Shown here piece by piece: positions 1 through 6,865 of a stretch of DNA of 64,000 bases. Made by a program: the position numbers and the translations under genes. The stretch is from Luteimonas arsenica. GTDB lineage: Bacteria; Pseudomonadota; Gammaproteobacteria; Xanthomonadales; Xanthomonadaceae. Position 1 is the stretch's first letter; each line of letters starts with the position of its first letter. The notes beneath the pieces are model-generated. The model searched no databases. It was not told where the DNA came from and saw nothing but the letters and a program-made list of their open reading frames with translations. The stretch is from NCBI RefSeq assembly GCF_004352825.1, contig NZ_SJRW01000002.1, forward strand, positions 1,054,001 to 1,118,000. Reading direction: 5' to 3'.

Positions 1-293
1 CGCGGGTGGCGCTGACCGAAGCCAGCGAGGAGAGCGGCCTGCCGGGCCTGCGCGTGGAAGGCGGCATCTTCGACCTCGACCGCCACTGGATCCCGGAGCG
101 CAAGGGCGTGCCGGGGCACTGGCACCACGACGTGCGCTACATCGTGCGCGCCGGCGACGACGAACGCTTCGTGGTCGGCGAGGAGTCGCACGACCTCGCC
201 TGGCTCGAAGTCGAAACAGTCGCCGCCGATGCCACCATCGACCCCTCCCTGCGTCGCATGGCCCGCAAGTGGCTTGGCCGTGCTGCTCCGTAG
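1..293 (+). CDS. NUDIX hydrolase, C-terminal part (5' end outside window)
   Basis: The frame is open from the window edge to TAG at 291-293, so the gene begins upstream. The first residues, RVALTEASEESGL, match the second half of a NUDIX box (consensus GX5EX7REUXEEXGU), including the paired metal-binding glutamates. After it come a His-rich stretch (HWHHDVRYI) and an acidic segment typical of small NUDIX pyrophosphohydrolases. NUDIX enzymes hydrolyse nucleoside diphosphates linked to another group, but the substrate cannot be read from this fragment. The GTG at position 6 lies inside the NUDIX box and is not a believable start. Confidence 0.8.
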   Translation, partial: RVALTEASEESGLPGLRVEGGIFDLDRHWIPERKGVPGHWHHDVRYIVRAGDDERFVVGEESHDLAWLEVETVAADATIDPSLRRMARKWLGRAAP

Positions 294-311
294 GAGGGCA
301 GGTTCAAAAGC

Positions 312-481
312 TTTGCCACGGATCACGCGGATTACGCGGATTTACACGGATAGAGCAGAAGCCTCTTACTGCGAACAGCCGTGCTGCGATGCGCGCGCGG
401 TCATCCGACAAGCAGCCTCAACACAGTAGTCGCCCTGCTTTATCCGTGTAAATCCGCGTAATCCGCGTAATCCGTGGCAAA
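312..481. repeat. Empty inverted-repeat element (MITE-like), copy 1
   Basis: Two 47-nt arms, 312-358 and 435-481, are inverted copies that match at 45 of 47 positions. They enclose 76 bp with no ORF. Each arm holds four heptamers of the form CRCGGAT, spaced 9, 9 and 10 bp. The left arm ends inward in GATAGAGCAG and is preceded outside by AAAAGCTTTG. The right arm ends inward in GATAAAGCAG and runs outside into eight A residues. Copy 2 at 12330-12840 has the same pair of unlike ends in the opposite orientation. The element fills most of the gap between the convergent NUDIX and serA genes and could fold into a long hairpin, perhaps acting as a two-way terminator. Confidence 0.85.
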
Positions 482-523
482 AAAAAGGCTTCCGGTTTCC
501 CGCTCGAAGCGAACCGCAGCCGT

Positions 524-1756
524 CTAGTACAGCACCCGCGTGCGCAGGGTGTCCGGGATCGCCGCCAACTCGGCCTTCAGCGCCAGGGCCTGATCCGGGG
601 TGGCGCCGACGTCGATCACCACGTAGCCGACGTTGGCGTCGGTGCGCAGGTACTGGCCGTCGATGTTGAGCCCGGCCTGGGAGAACACTTCGTTGATCTT
701 CGACAGCACGCCGGGCACGTTGCGGTGGATATGCAGGATGCGCTGGCTGCCCTCGTGGCCCGGCAGGGTGACCTCCGGGAAGTTGACCGCCGACAGCGTG
801 CTGCCGTTGTCGCTGTAGCGCACCAGCTTGGCCGCCACTTCCAGGCCGATGTTGTCCTGCGCCTCCAGCGTGCTGCCGCCCACGTGTGGCGTCAGGATCA
901 CGTTGTCGAAGCGGGTCAATGGCGATTCGAAGGCCTCGTCGTTGCCCTTGGGCTCGACCGGGAACACGTCGATGGCGGCGCCGCCGACCTGGCCGCTCTC
1001 CAGCGCCGCGGCCAGGGCATCGATGTCGACCACGGTCCCGCGCGAGGCGTTGACCAGGTGCACGCCGCGCTTCATCGCGGCGAGTTCGGCCGCGCCGATC
1101 ATCGTCTTCGTGGCCGGCGTCTCCGGCACGTGCAGGGTCACCACGTCGGCGCGCGCGAGCAGGTCGTCGAGGCCGGCGGCGGCGCGGGCATTGCCCAGCG
1201 ACAGCTTGGCCTCGACGTCGTGGAACAGCACCTGCATGCCCAGGCCCTCGGCCAGCAGTCCGACCTGGGTGCCGATGTGGCCGTAGCCGACGATGCCGAG
1301 CGTCTTGCCGCGCACCTCGTGGCTGCCGGCCGCCGATTTCAGCCAGCCGCCGCGCAGGCAGGCGGCGTGGCGCGCGGGCACCCCGCGCATCAGCATGATG
1401 ATTTCGGCGATCACCAGCTCCGCCACGCTGCGGGTGTTGGAATAGGGCGCGTTGAACACCGGCACGCCGGCGCGCGCCGCGGCCTCCAGGTCCACCTGGT
1501 TGGTGCCGATGCAGAAGCAGCCCACCGCCATCAGTCGCCGCGCCTCGGCCAGCACTTCGGCGGTGAGCTGGGTACGCGAACGGATGCCGACGATGTGCGC
1601 CTCGCGGATGCGCCGGCGCAGTTCGTCCTCCGGCAGGGATGCGGCATGGGCCTCGATGCTCGAATAGCCCGCGTCCTCGAAGATGGCCACCGCGCTGGGG
1701 CTGACGCCCTCGAGCAGCAGCACGTGGATGTCCTTGCGCGGGTAGGAGGTCTTCAT
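524..1756 (-). CDS. serA: D-3-phosphoglycerate dehydrogenase
   Basis: Catalyses the NAD-dependent oxidation of 3-phosphoglycerate, the first step of serine synthesis, in the cytoplasm. The 410-residue protein has the D-isomer 2-hydroxyacid dehydrogenase layout: substrate domain at both ends, Rossmann motif GYGHIG (158-163), and catalytic Arg239 (in NASRG), Glu268 and His291 (in TPHVGGST). A C-terminal ACT domain (about 339-410) suggests feedback by serine. The length fits the short E. coli-type SerA. The gene is divergent from the flavoprotein at 1876, which probably removes D-2-hydroxyglutarate that SerA of this type makes while recycling NADH. Confidence 0.95.
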   Translation of the reverse strand: MKTSYPRKDIHVLLLEGVSPSAVAIFEDAGYSSIEAHAASLPEDELRRRIREAHIVGIRSRTQLTAEVLAEARRLMAVGCFCIGTNQVDLEAAARAGVPVFNAPYSNTRSVAELVIAEIIMLMRGVPARHAACLRGGWLKSAAGSHEVRGKTLGIVGYGHIGTQVGLLAEGLGMQVLFHDVEAKLSLGNARAAAGLDDLLARADVVTLHVPETPATKTMIGAAELAAMKRGVHLVNASRGTVVDIDALAAALESGQVGGAAIDVFPVEPKGNDEAFESPLTRFDNVILTPHVGGSTLEAQDNIGLEVAAKLVRYSDNGSTLSAVNFPEVTLPGHEGSQRILHIHRNVPGVLSKINEVFSQAGLNIDGQYLRTDANVGYVVIDVGATPDQALALKAELAAIPDTLRTRVLY

Positions 1757-1875
1757 CGCCGGCCTGTGGATGGGTGCGGCTCAAGTGTGCCAGCGGCTGG
1801 CCGATGTTGCACTGCAGCGGTGGACGCTGGCCCGCGCCGCTGGCAGGCTGGGCCTCCCACCATGGCGGCCCGGCG

Positions 1876-3279
1876 ATGAGCGACCCCCGACTCGACACCC
1901 TGCGCGAATCCGCGCCCGGCCTGCGCCTGGCCACGACGCCCGCGGAACTGGAGTACTACGGCCGCGACTGGACCCGGCGCTGGGCGCCGGCACCGCTGGC
2001 CGTGGCCCTGCCGGGGAGCATCGAAGAGGTGCAGGCGGTGCTGCGCTGGGCCAGCGCTGAAGGCGTGCCCGTGGTGCCCTCGGGTGGCCGCACCGGGCTC
2101 TCCGGCGGCGCCGTGGCCGCCAACGGCGAACTGGTGCTGAGCCTTGAGCGCATGCGCCGCGTGCTGGGCTTCGATCCGGTCGACCGCACGCTCACCGTCG
2201 AGGCAGGTATCCCGCTGGAAGCGGTGCAGGCCGAGGCCCGCGAGCACGGCCTGCAGTACCCGGTCGACTTCGCCGCACGCGGCTCCTGCACCATCGGCGG
2301 CAACATCGCCACCAATGCCGGCGGCATCCGCGTGCTGCGCTACGGCAATACGCGAGAGTGGGTTGCGGGCCTGAAGCTGGTGACCGCCGCGGGCGAACTG
2401 CTCGACCTCAACCGTGGCCTGGTCAAGAACTCCAGCGGATACGACCTCCGCCATCTCGCCATTGCCTCCGAGGGCACGCTCGGCGTGGTGGTCGAGGCCA
2501 CCCTGAAGCTGGCGCCGCCGTCGCCGCCGGTGGCCACGCTGCTGCTGGCGCTGCCTTCGTTCGAGGTGCTGATGCAGGTGTTCCAGCTGCTGCGCGAACG
2601 CCTGGCGCTGGAAGCCTTCGAATTCTTCACCGACGTGGCGCTGCGGCATGTGCTTGCGCATGGCGCCCAGGCCCCCTTCGAGCGCGGGTATCCCTATTAC
2701 GTGGTCGCCGATGCGGCCGCGGCGGGACCGGATGACGACCGCGTGCTGGAGGCCTTCACCCACTGCGCGGAACAGGGCTGGGTCGAGGACGGCGTGGTCG
2801 CGCAGTCGCAGGCGCAGGCCGCGCAGCTGTGGCGGCTGCGCGAAGGCATCACCGAAGCCCTGGCGCCGCACCTGCCGTACAAGAACGACGTCGCCGTGCG
2901 GGTGTCGGCGATGCCGGCCTTCCTCGCCGACGCACAGGTGCTGCTGGGTGCCGAGTACCCGGAGTTCGAGGTGGCGTGGTTCGGCCACATCGGCGACGGC
3001 AACCTGCACATCAACGTGCTGAAGCCCCAAGCGCTGGCGCCGGACGCCTTCGTCGAGCGCTGCGGCGCGGTGACCGCGCACTTGGCCGAACTGGTGCAGC
3101 GCCACGGTGGCACCATCTCCGCCGAACACGGCATCGGCCTGGTCAAGAAGCCGTACCTGGGCTGTACGCGCGGCCCGGCGGAGGTCGCCGTCATGCGCGC
3201 CGTGCGCGCGGCGCTCGATCCGGCAGGTATCCTTAACCCCGGAAAGCTCTTCGATCCCCCGACTTCCCCTTCCCGATGA
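1876..3279 (+). CDS. FAD-linked oxidase, probable D-2-hydroxyglutarate dehydrogenase
   Basis: A 467-residue FAD_binding_4/FAD-oxidase_C flavoprotein of the GlcD/D-lactate dehydrogenase/D2HGDH group. The FAD-binding region includes PSGGRTGLSGGA (69-79) and the glycine-rich GGNIATNAGG (141-150). The metal-site motifs GHIGDGNLH (370-378) and EHGIG (417-421) are present. I chose ATG 1876; the open frame runs further upstream but only over sequence without protein-like character. Sequence alone does not separate glycolate, D-lactate and D-2-hydroxyglutarate enzymes. The divergent pairing with serA favours D2HGDH, since in Pseudomonas stutzeri these two enzymes work as a couple. The stop overlaps the next start (ATGA at 3276-3279). 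Confidence 0.8.
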   Translation: MSDPRLDTLRESAPGLRLATTPAELEYYGRDWTRRWAPAPLAVALPGSIEEVQAVLRWASAEGVPVVPSGGRTGLSGGAVAANGELVLSLERMRRVLGFDPVDRTLTVEAGIPLEAVQAEAREHGLQYPVDFAARGSCTIGGNIATNAGGIRVLRYGNTREWVAGLKLVTAAGELLDLNRGLVKNSSGYDLRHLAIASEGTLGVVVEATLKLAPPSPPVATLLLALPSFEVLMQVFQLLRERLALEAFEFFTDVALRHVLAHGAQAPFERGYPYYVVADAAAAGPDDDRVLEAFTHCAEQGWVEDGVVAQSQAQAAQLWRLREGITEALAPHLPYKNDVAVRVSAMPAFLADAQVLLGAEYPEFEVAWFGHIGDGNLHINVLKPQALAPDAFVERCGAVTAHLAELVQRHGGTISAEHGIGLVKKPYLGCTRGPAEVAVMRAVRAALDPAGILNPGKLFDPPTSPSR

Positions 3280-3590
3280 ACACACACATGATCCGAATCG
3301 TTCTTGGCTGCGCGTTCGCGCTGGCCCTTGCCGCTCCCGCCCACGCGTCCAGCTTCGCCGGCACCAGCGCCGGGGCGGGCTCCGCGTCCAGCGGGGCTTC
3401 GTCCGGCTCGACTTCGGGCAACGACAAGGTCGTGCTGCAGGCGCGCGAGGATGCGGCGGGCTTCGTCGCCAGCGACGGCCGCATCCGCGGCGCGCGGCTG
3501 GAGGCGGCGCTGCGCCAGCTGCGCGCGGATTCCGCCGAAGCCCGCGCGGCCAGCGACATGGAACTGGCACGGGCGATCCTGGCTCGCTGA
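3276..3590 (+). CDS. DUF2388-family small exported protein
   Basis: A 104-residue protein with a clear Sec signal peptide (residues 5-25, cleavage near AHA-SS), then a Ser/Gly/Thr-rich segment (26-48). The conserved core contains AREDAAGFVASDGRIRGARLE. This pattern is familiar from the DUF2388 family of pseudomonads and xanthomonads, whose function is unknown. Its start overlaps the stop of the preceding flavoprotein by 4 bp, which suggests translational coupling. The next gene encodes a DUF4105 protein, a pairing also known from Pseudomonas and probably an envelope-related unit. Confidence 0.75.
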   Translation: MNTHMIRIVLGCAFALALAAPAHASSFAGTSAGAGSASSGASSGSTSGNDKVVLQAREDAAGFVASDGRIRGARLEAALRQLRADSAEARAASDMELARAILAR

Positions 3591-3602
3591 TGGCCGGGGG
3601 CG

Positions 3603-5381
3603 GTGCCGAAGCACACACTGAAGGCGTTCACGCTGGCGGCATGGCTGGCGTTCGCAGCGGACGCTGAGGCCGCGCTGCGGATCGAGGCGGAGCCGGGCCC
3701 GCCTGAGGCGGAGCTGGCGGCGACGCAGGAACTCGTGGACGAGGCGCTCTCGCGGCTGCCACCGCGTTGGCGCGCGCAGGAGCGCACGCTCCAGCTGGCC
3801 TGGCGCGATGATTTGCCCGAAGGCGTGCACGGCCGCATCCGCGGCCGGCGGATCGGGCTGTCGCGCGCGCTGCTGGACGGGGCAGGGGCGGGCATCGAGC
3901 CGGCCGTCGCGGCGCTGCTGCACGAGCTGGCCCACGCCTGGGACCGCGAGCACGGCCTGTCGCGTGATCCCCGCCTGCTGGATCTCGCCGGCTGGCAGGT
4001 GCGGCCGCTGTGGCCCGGACGCACGCGCCGCAACGACTTCAGCGCGCGCAGCCCGGACGCCTACGAGCTGCATTCACCGGCCGAATTCGTGGCGGTGAAC
4101 CTCGAGCACTTCCTGCTCGATCCCGGCTACGCCTGCCGCCGCCCGGCGCTGCACGCCTGGTTCTCGGCGCACTTCGACTGGGCGCCCCACGCGCCCGCGT
4201 GCGATGCGGCGCTGCCCTACGTGGATGCCGGCGCGCTGTCGGATGCCGGCGCTGCACCGCTGCTGGAGCTCGATCCCGCGCGCGTGTTCGCGGTCGACTA
4301 CCTGCTCGCCGGCGACGGCGACGCCATGATGAGCCGCTGGGGCCACAGCATGCTGCGGCTGGTGGTCTGCGCGCCGGGGCGTGAGCCCGGACCCGACTGC
4401 CGCCTCGACCTCGACCACCACCGCGTGCTCTCGTTCCGCGCCTTCGTCGATGACCTGCAGCTGTCGAGCTGGCGCGGGCTGACCGGCGGCTATCCCTCGC
4501 GGCTGTTCGTGCTGCCGATGCAGCAGGTGGTGGACGAGTACACGCGCGTCGAGCTTCGGCCGCTGGAATCAGTCCCGCTGCAACTGTCGGGCGATGCGAT
4601 CGCGGCCCTGCTGGAGCGCGCCGCGCACGTGCACTGGAGCTACGACGGTCGCTACCGCTTCATCGGCAACAACTGCGCGGTCGAAACCTGGAAGCTGCTG
4701 CACGACGGCGTTCCCGGTGTGGCCGATGCCGGCCTCGACAGCATCACGCCCAAGGGCCTGCTGCGACGCCTGCGCCGCGCAGGCCTGGTGGACGATGCGC
4801 AGCGACCTGCCGATCCCGTCGAGGCGCTGCGTCTGGGCTACCGCTTCGAGCCCTGGAGCGCCCACTACCAGGCGCTGTACGACACCGCGCGCGAACGGCT
4901 GGCGCTCGGCCCCGATGATGTCGAAGCCTGGCTGCGCCTGCCGCCGTCGCGGCGCGCATCCTGGCTGGAGCGCGGCGACATGCGCGCCTCGGCCGCCCTC
5001 CTGCTGCTGGAAGAGGCCGCGCTGCGACGCGAGGAGCAGCAGGCCCGCGACGTGCTGAAGCGGCACGTGAGCCTCGACGGGCTGCCGGACCTGCTCGTCG
5101 AGGCCCTGCGCGAAGGCGGCGTGCTGGCGAGCCCCGCGGAACTGCTCTCGCTGCCCGGTTACGGCCTGCCGCAGGCCGCCGAGCGCGAACAGGCCCGCGC
5201 CGGCGCCGGCGCGCGCGCGGCACGCTTGCGCGAGCTCGATGCACGCCTGCACGCCGTGGCCCGCGAATGGCTGCCGCCCGCGAACCGCGCGGCGCTGGAA
5301 CAGACCGAGGCCAACATCGCGGCCCTGGGCGACCGCCTGAGGACCCTGCACCAGGCCGAAGGCGGCCTCACGCTGCCCTAG
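3603..5381 (+). CDS. DUF4105 (Lnb-like) exported protein with HExxH site
   Basis: A 592-residue protein beginning at GTG 3603, with a short signal peptide (1-23). The first third carries HELAHAWD (HExxH at 107-111), a zinc-metallopeptidase signature, so this half may be a peptidase-like domain. The middle part (about 230-430) looks like the DUF4105/Lnb N-terminal periplasmic domain, with GHSMLRLV and NNCAVETWKLL; His and Cys there could form a papain-like site. The C-terminal quarter is helical and Arg/Glu-rich. Function is not established. It probably acts in the periplasm with the DUF2388 protein 12 bp upstream. Confidence 0.7.
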   Translation: MPKHTLKAFTLAAWLAFAADAEAALRIEAEPGPPEAELAATQELVDEALSRLPPRWRAQERTLQLAWRDDLPEGVHGRIRGRRIGLSRALLDGAGAGIEPAVAALLHELAHAWDREHGLSRDPRLLDLAGWQVRPLWPGRTRRNDFSARSPDAYELHSPAEFVAVNLEHFLLDPGYACRRPALHAWFSAHFDWAPHAPACDAALPYVDAGALSDAGAAPLLELDPARVFAVDYLLAGDGDAMMSRWGHSMLRLVVCAPGREPGPDCRLDLDHHRVLSFRAFVDDLQLSSWRGLTGGYPSRLFVLPMQQVVDEYTRVELRPLESVPLQLSGDAIAALLERAAHVHWSYDGRYRFIGNNCAVETWKLLHDGVPGVADAGLDSITPKGLLRRLRRAGLVDDAQRPADPVEALRLGYRFEPWSAHYQALYDTARERLALGPDDVEAWLRLPPSRRASWLERGDMRASAALLLLEEAALRREEQQARDVLKRHVSLDGLPDLLVEALREGGVLASPAELLSLPGYGLPQAAEREQARAGAGARAARLRELDARLHAVAREWLPPANRAALEQTEANIAALGDRLRTLHQAEGGLTLP

Positions 5382-5397
5382 CGGCCCGTGCGGAGGT

Positions 5398-5964
5398 TCA
5401 GTCGGCGCGGCCCGAGAACTCGCCGCTGGTGGTGTTCACCAGCACGCGCTCGCCGTTGACGATGTACTCCGGCACCTGGATTTCGAGGCCGGTCGACAGC
5501 CGCGCCGGCTTGGGGCGCTTGGTCGCGGTGCCGCCCTTGAGCTCCGGCGGCGTCTCCACGACTTCCAGCGCCACGGTCTGCGGCAGCTGCACCGCCACCG
5601 GCATGTCGTCGATGACCTGCACGTAGCAGCCGGTCAGGCCGTCGGTGATGTAGCCGGCGGATTCGCCGACCACATCGGCGTCCAGCGTGTAGGGGGTGAA
5701 GTCCTCGTCGTCCATGAACACGAAGGCCTCGCCGTCCTTGTAGGAGAAGCTGGCCTGGCGGCGCAGCAGCTCGACTTCCTTCAGCTCGTCGTCGCCGTCG
5801 AACGAGGCGTCGGTCTTGTTGCCGCCGGGCACGCTGTACATGGTGAAGCGGAAGCGCACGTTGCCGCCGCGACCCTGCGGCGAGCTGCGCTCGATGTCGC
5901 GCACCTGGTACACGGTGCCGTTGTGCTCGACCACGTTTCCTTTCTTGACGTCGTAAGCCTTCAT
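5398..5964 (-). CDS. efpL: Elongation factor P-like protein EfpL (YeiP)
   Basis: A 188-residue protein with the three-domain EF-P fold: KOW-like N domain, OB domain, and C-terminal domain ending in [17 protein letters not shown]. The loop that enters the peptidyl-transferase centre reads [10 protein letters not shown] with Arg32 near the tip. This is the longer EfpL (YeiP) loop, not the modified-lysine loop of canonical EF-P. EfpL relieves ribosome stalling at polyproline and related motifs. I chose ATG 5964 because a longer frame upstream adds only non-conserved residues. It lies 10 bp downstream of the SDR gene on the same strand, so the two may be co-transcribed. Confidence 0.88.
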   Translation of the reverse strand: MKAYDVKKGNVVEHNGTVYQVRDIERSSPQGRGGNVRFRFTMYSVPGGNKTDASFDGDDELKEVELLRRQASFSYKDGEAFVFMDDEDFTPYTLDADVVGESAGYITDGLTGCYVQVIDDMPVAVQLPQTVALEVVETPPELKGGTATKRPKPARLSTGLEIQVPEYIVNGERVLVNTTSGEFSGRAD

Positions 5965-5974
5965 CGCGTGTTCC

Positions 5975-6745
5975 TTACTTCGATGCCAGGCGCACGGCGC
6001 CATCGAGGCGGATGGTCTCGCCGTTGATGTAGCGGTTGCCGGCGATGTACGCCACCAGGTCCGCGAACTCCTCCGGGCGGCCGAGGCGCGAGGGGAAGGG
6101 AATCGAGGCCGACAGCGACCGCTGCACGTCCTCGGGCATGCCGTCGACCATCGGCGTCCAGAAGATGCCCGGGGCGATGGTGTTGACGCGGATGCCGAAG
6201 CGCGAGAGTTCGCGCGCCATCGGCAGGGTCATGCCGACCACGCCGCCCTTCGAGGCCGAGTACGCGGCCTGGCCGATCTGGCCCTCGTAGGCCGCGACCG
6301 AGGCGGTGTTGACGATCACGCCGCGCTCGCCGTCCTCGCCCGCGTCGTTGTGCTGCATCAGCTCCGCGCCTGCCTTGGCGACGTTGAAGCTGCCGACCAG
6401 GTTGACCATCACCGTCGACTGGAAGCGGCCCAGCGGCATCGAGCCCTCGCGGCCGAGCACGCGGCCGGCGCCGAGGATGCCGGCGCAGTTGACCACCGTG
6501 TTCAAGCCGCCCAGGAACTCCTTCGCGGCGGCGACGTTGGCGGCCACGGCGGCCTCGTCGGTGACGTCGGTGGCGAAGTAGCGCGCACTGGCTTCGCCGA
6601 GCGCCGCGACCGCGGCGGCGCCCTTGTCTTCGTTGACGTCGAACAGGGCGACCTTGCCGCCGTCGGCGACGATGCGGGTGGCAACGGCGAGGCCGAGGCC
6701 GGAGACGCCGCCGGTGACGACGGCGCGGATGGAATCAGCTTGCAT
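5975..6745 (-). CDS. Short-chain dehydrogenase, probable 3-hydroxyacyl-CoA dehydrogenase (HSD17B10 type)
   Basis: A 256-residue classical SDR. It has TGGVSGLG (cofactor glycine motif), DVTD, NCAG, a Ser in the TASVAAYEG segment, and the YSASKGG catalytic Tyr/Lys. The pattern of [26 protein letters not shown] and [12 protein letters not shown] followed by FADLVAYI is that of type II/HSD17B10 enzymes, which oxidise 3-hydroxy-2-methylbutyryl-CoA in isoleucine breakdown. The location next to leucine/isovalerate catabolic genes supports this. Substrate preference is inferred. A REP-like palindrome follows upstream of its start. Confidence 0.8.
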   Translation of the reverse strand: MQADSIRAVVTGGVSGLGLAVATRIVADGGKVALFDVNEDKGAAAVAALGEASARYFATDVTDEAAVAANVAAAKEFLGGLNTVVNCAGILGAGRVLGREGSMPLGRFQSTVMVNLVGSFNVAKAGAELMQHNDAGEDGERGVIVNTASVAAYEGQIGQAAYSASKGGVVGMTLPMARELSRFGIRVNTIAPGIFWTPMVDGMPEDVQRSLSASIPFPSRLGRPEEFADLVAYIAGNRYINGETIRLDGAVRLASK

Positions 6746-6792
6746 GGCAGTCCCGTGCAGGAGGGAAAGCGGGAATTTTACCGGACTCCGAC

Positions 6793-6838
6793 TGTGGGAG
6801 CCGCTATAGCGGCGATCGCGGCCATGGCCGCTCCCACA
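6793..6838. repeat. REP/BIME-like palindrome
   Basis: Inward-facing TGTGGGAGC ends enclose two short hairpins (CCGCTATAGCGG and GCGGCCATGGCCGC), giving a doublet of REP type. It lies in the 120-bp gap upstream of the SDR start and downstream of the GGDEF-EAL stop. The TGTGGGAGC head resembles the REP heads of pseudomonads and xanthomonads. It may stop or attenuate read-through between the two genes. It is the only copy in this window. Confidence 0.75.
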
Positions 6839-6865
6839 ACAGGGAGGGGCGCCCGCCGCAGGCAG

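Noticed and set aside
312-481. Repeated CGCGGAT units as a CRISPR array.
   Set aside because: The units are 7-10 bp with no unique 25-40-bp spacers and no cas genes. They form inverted arms, not a direct-repeat array.
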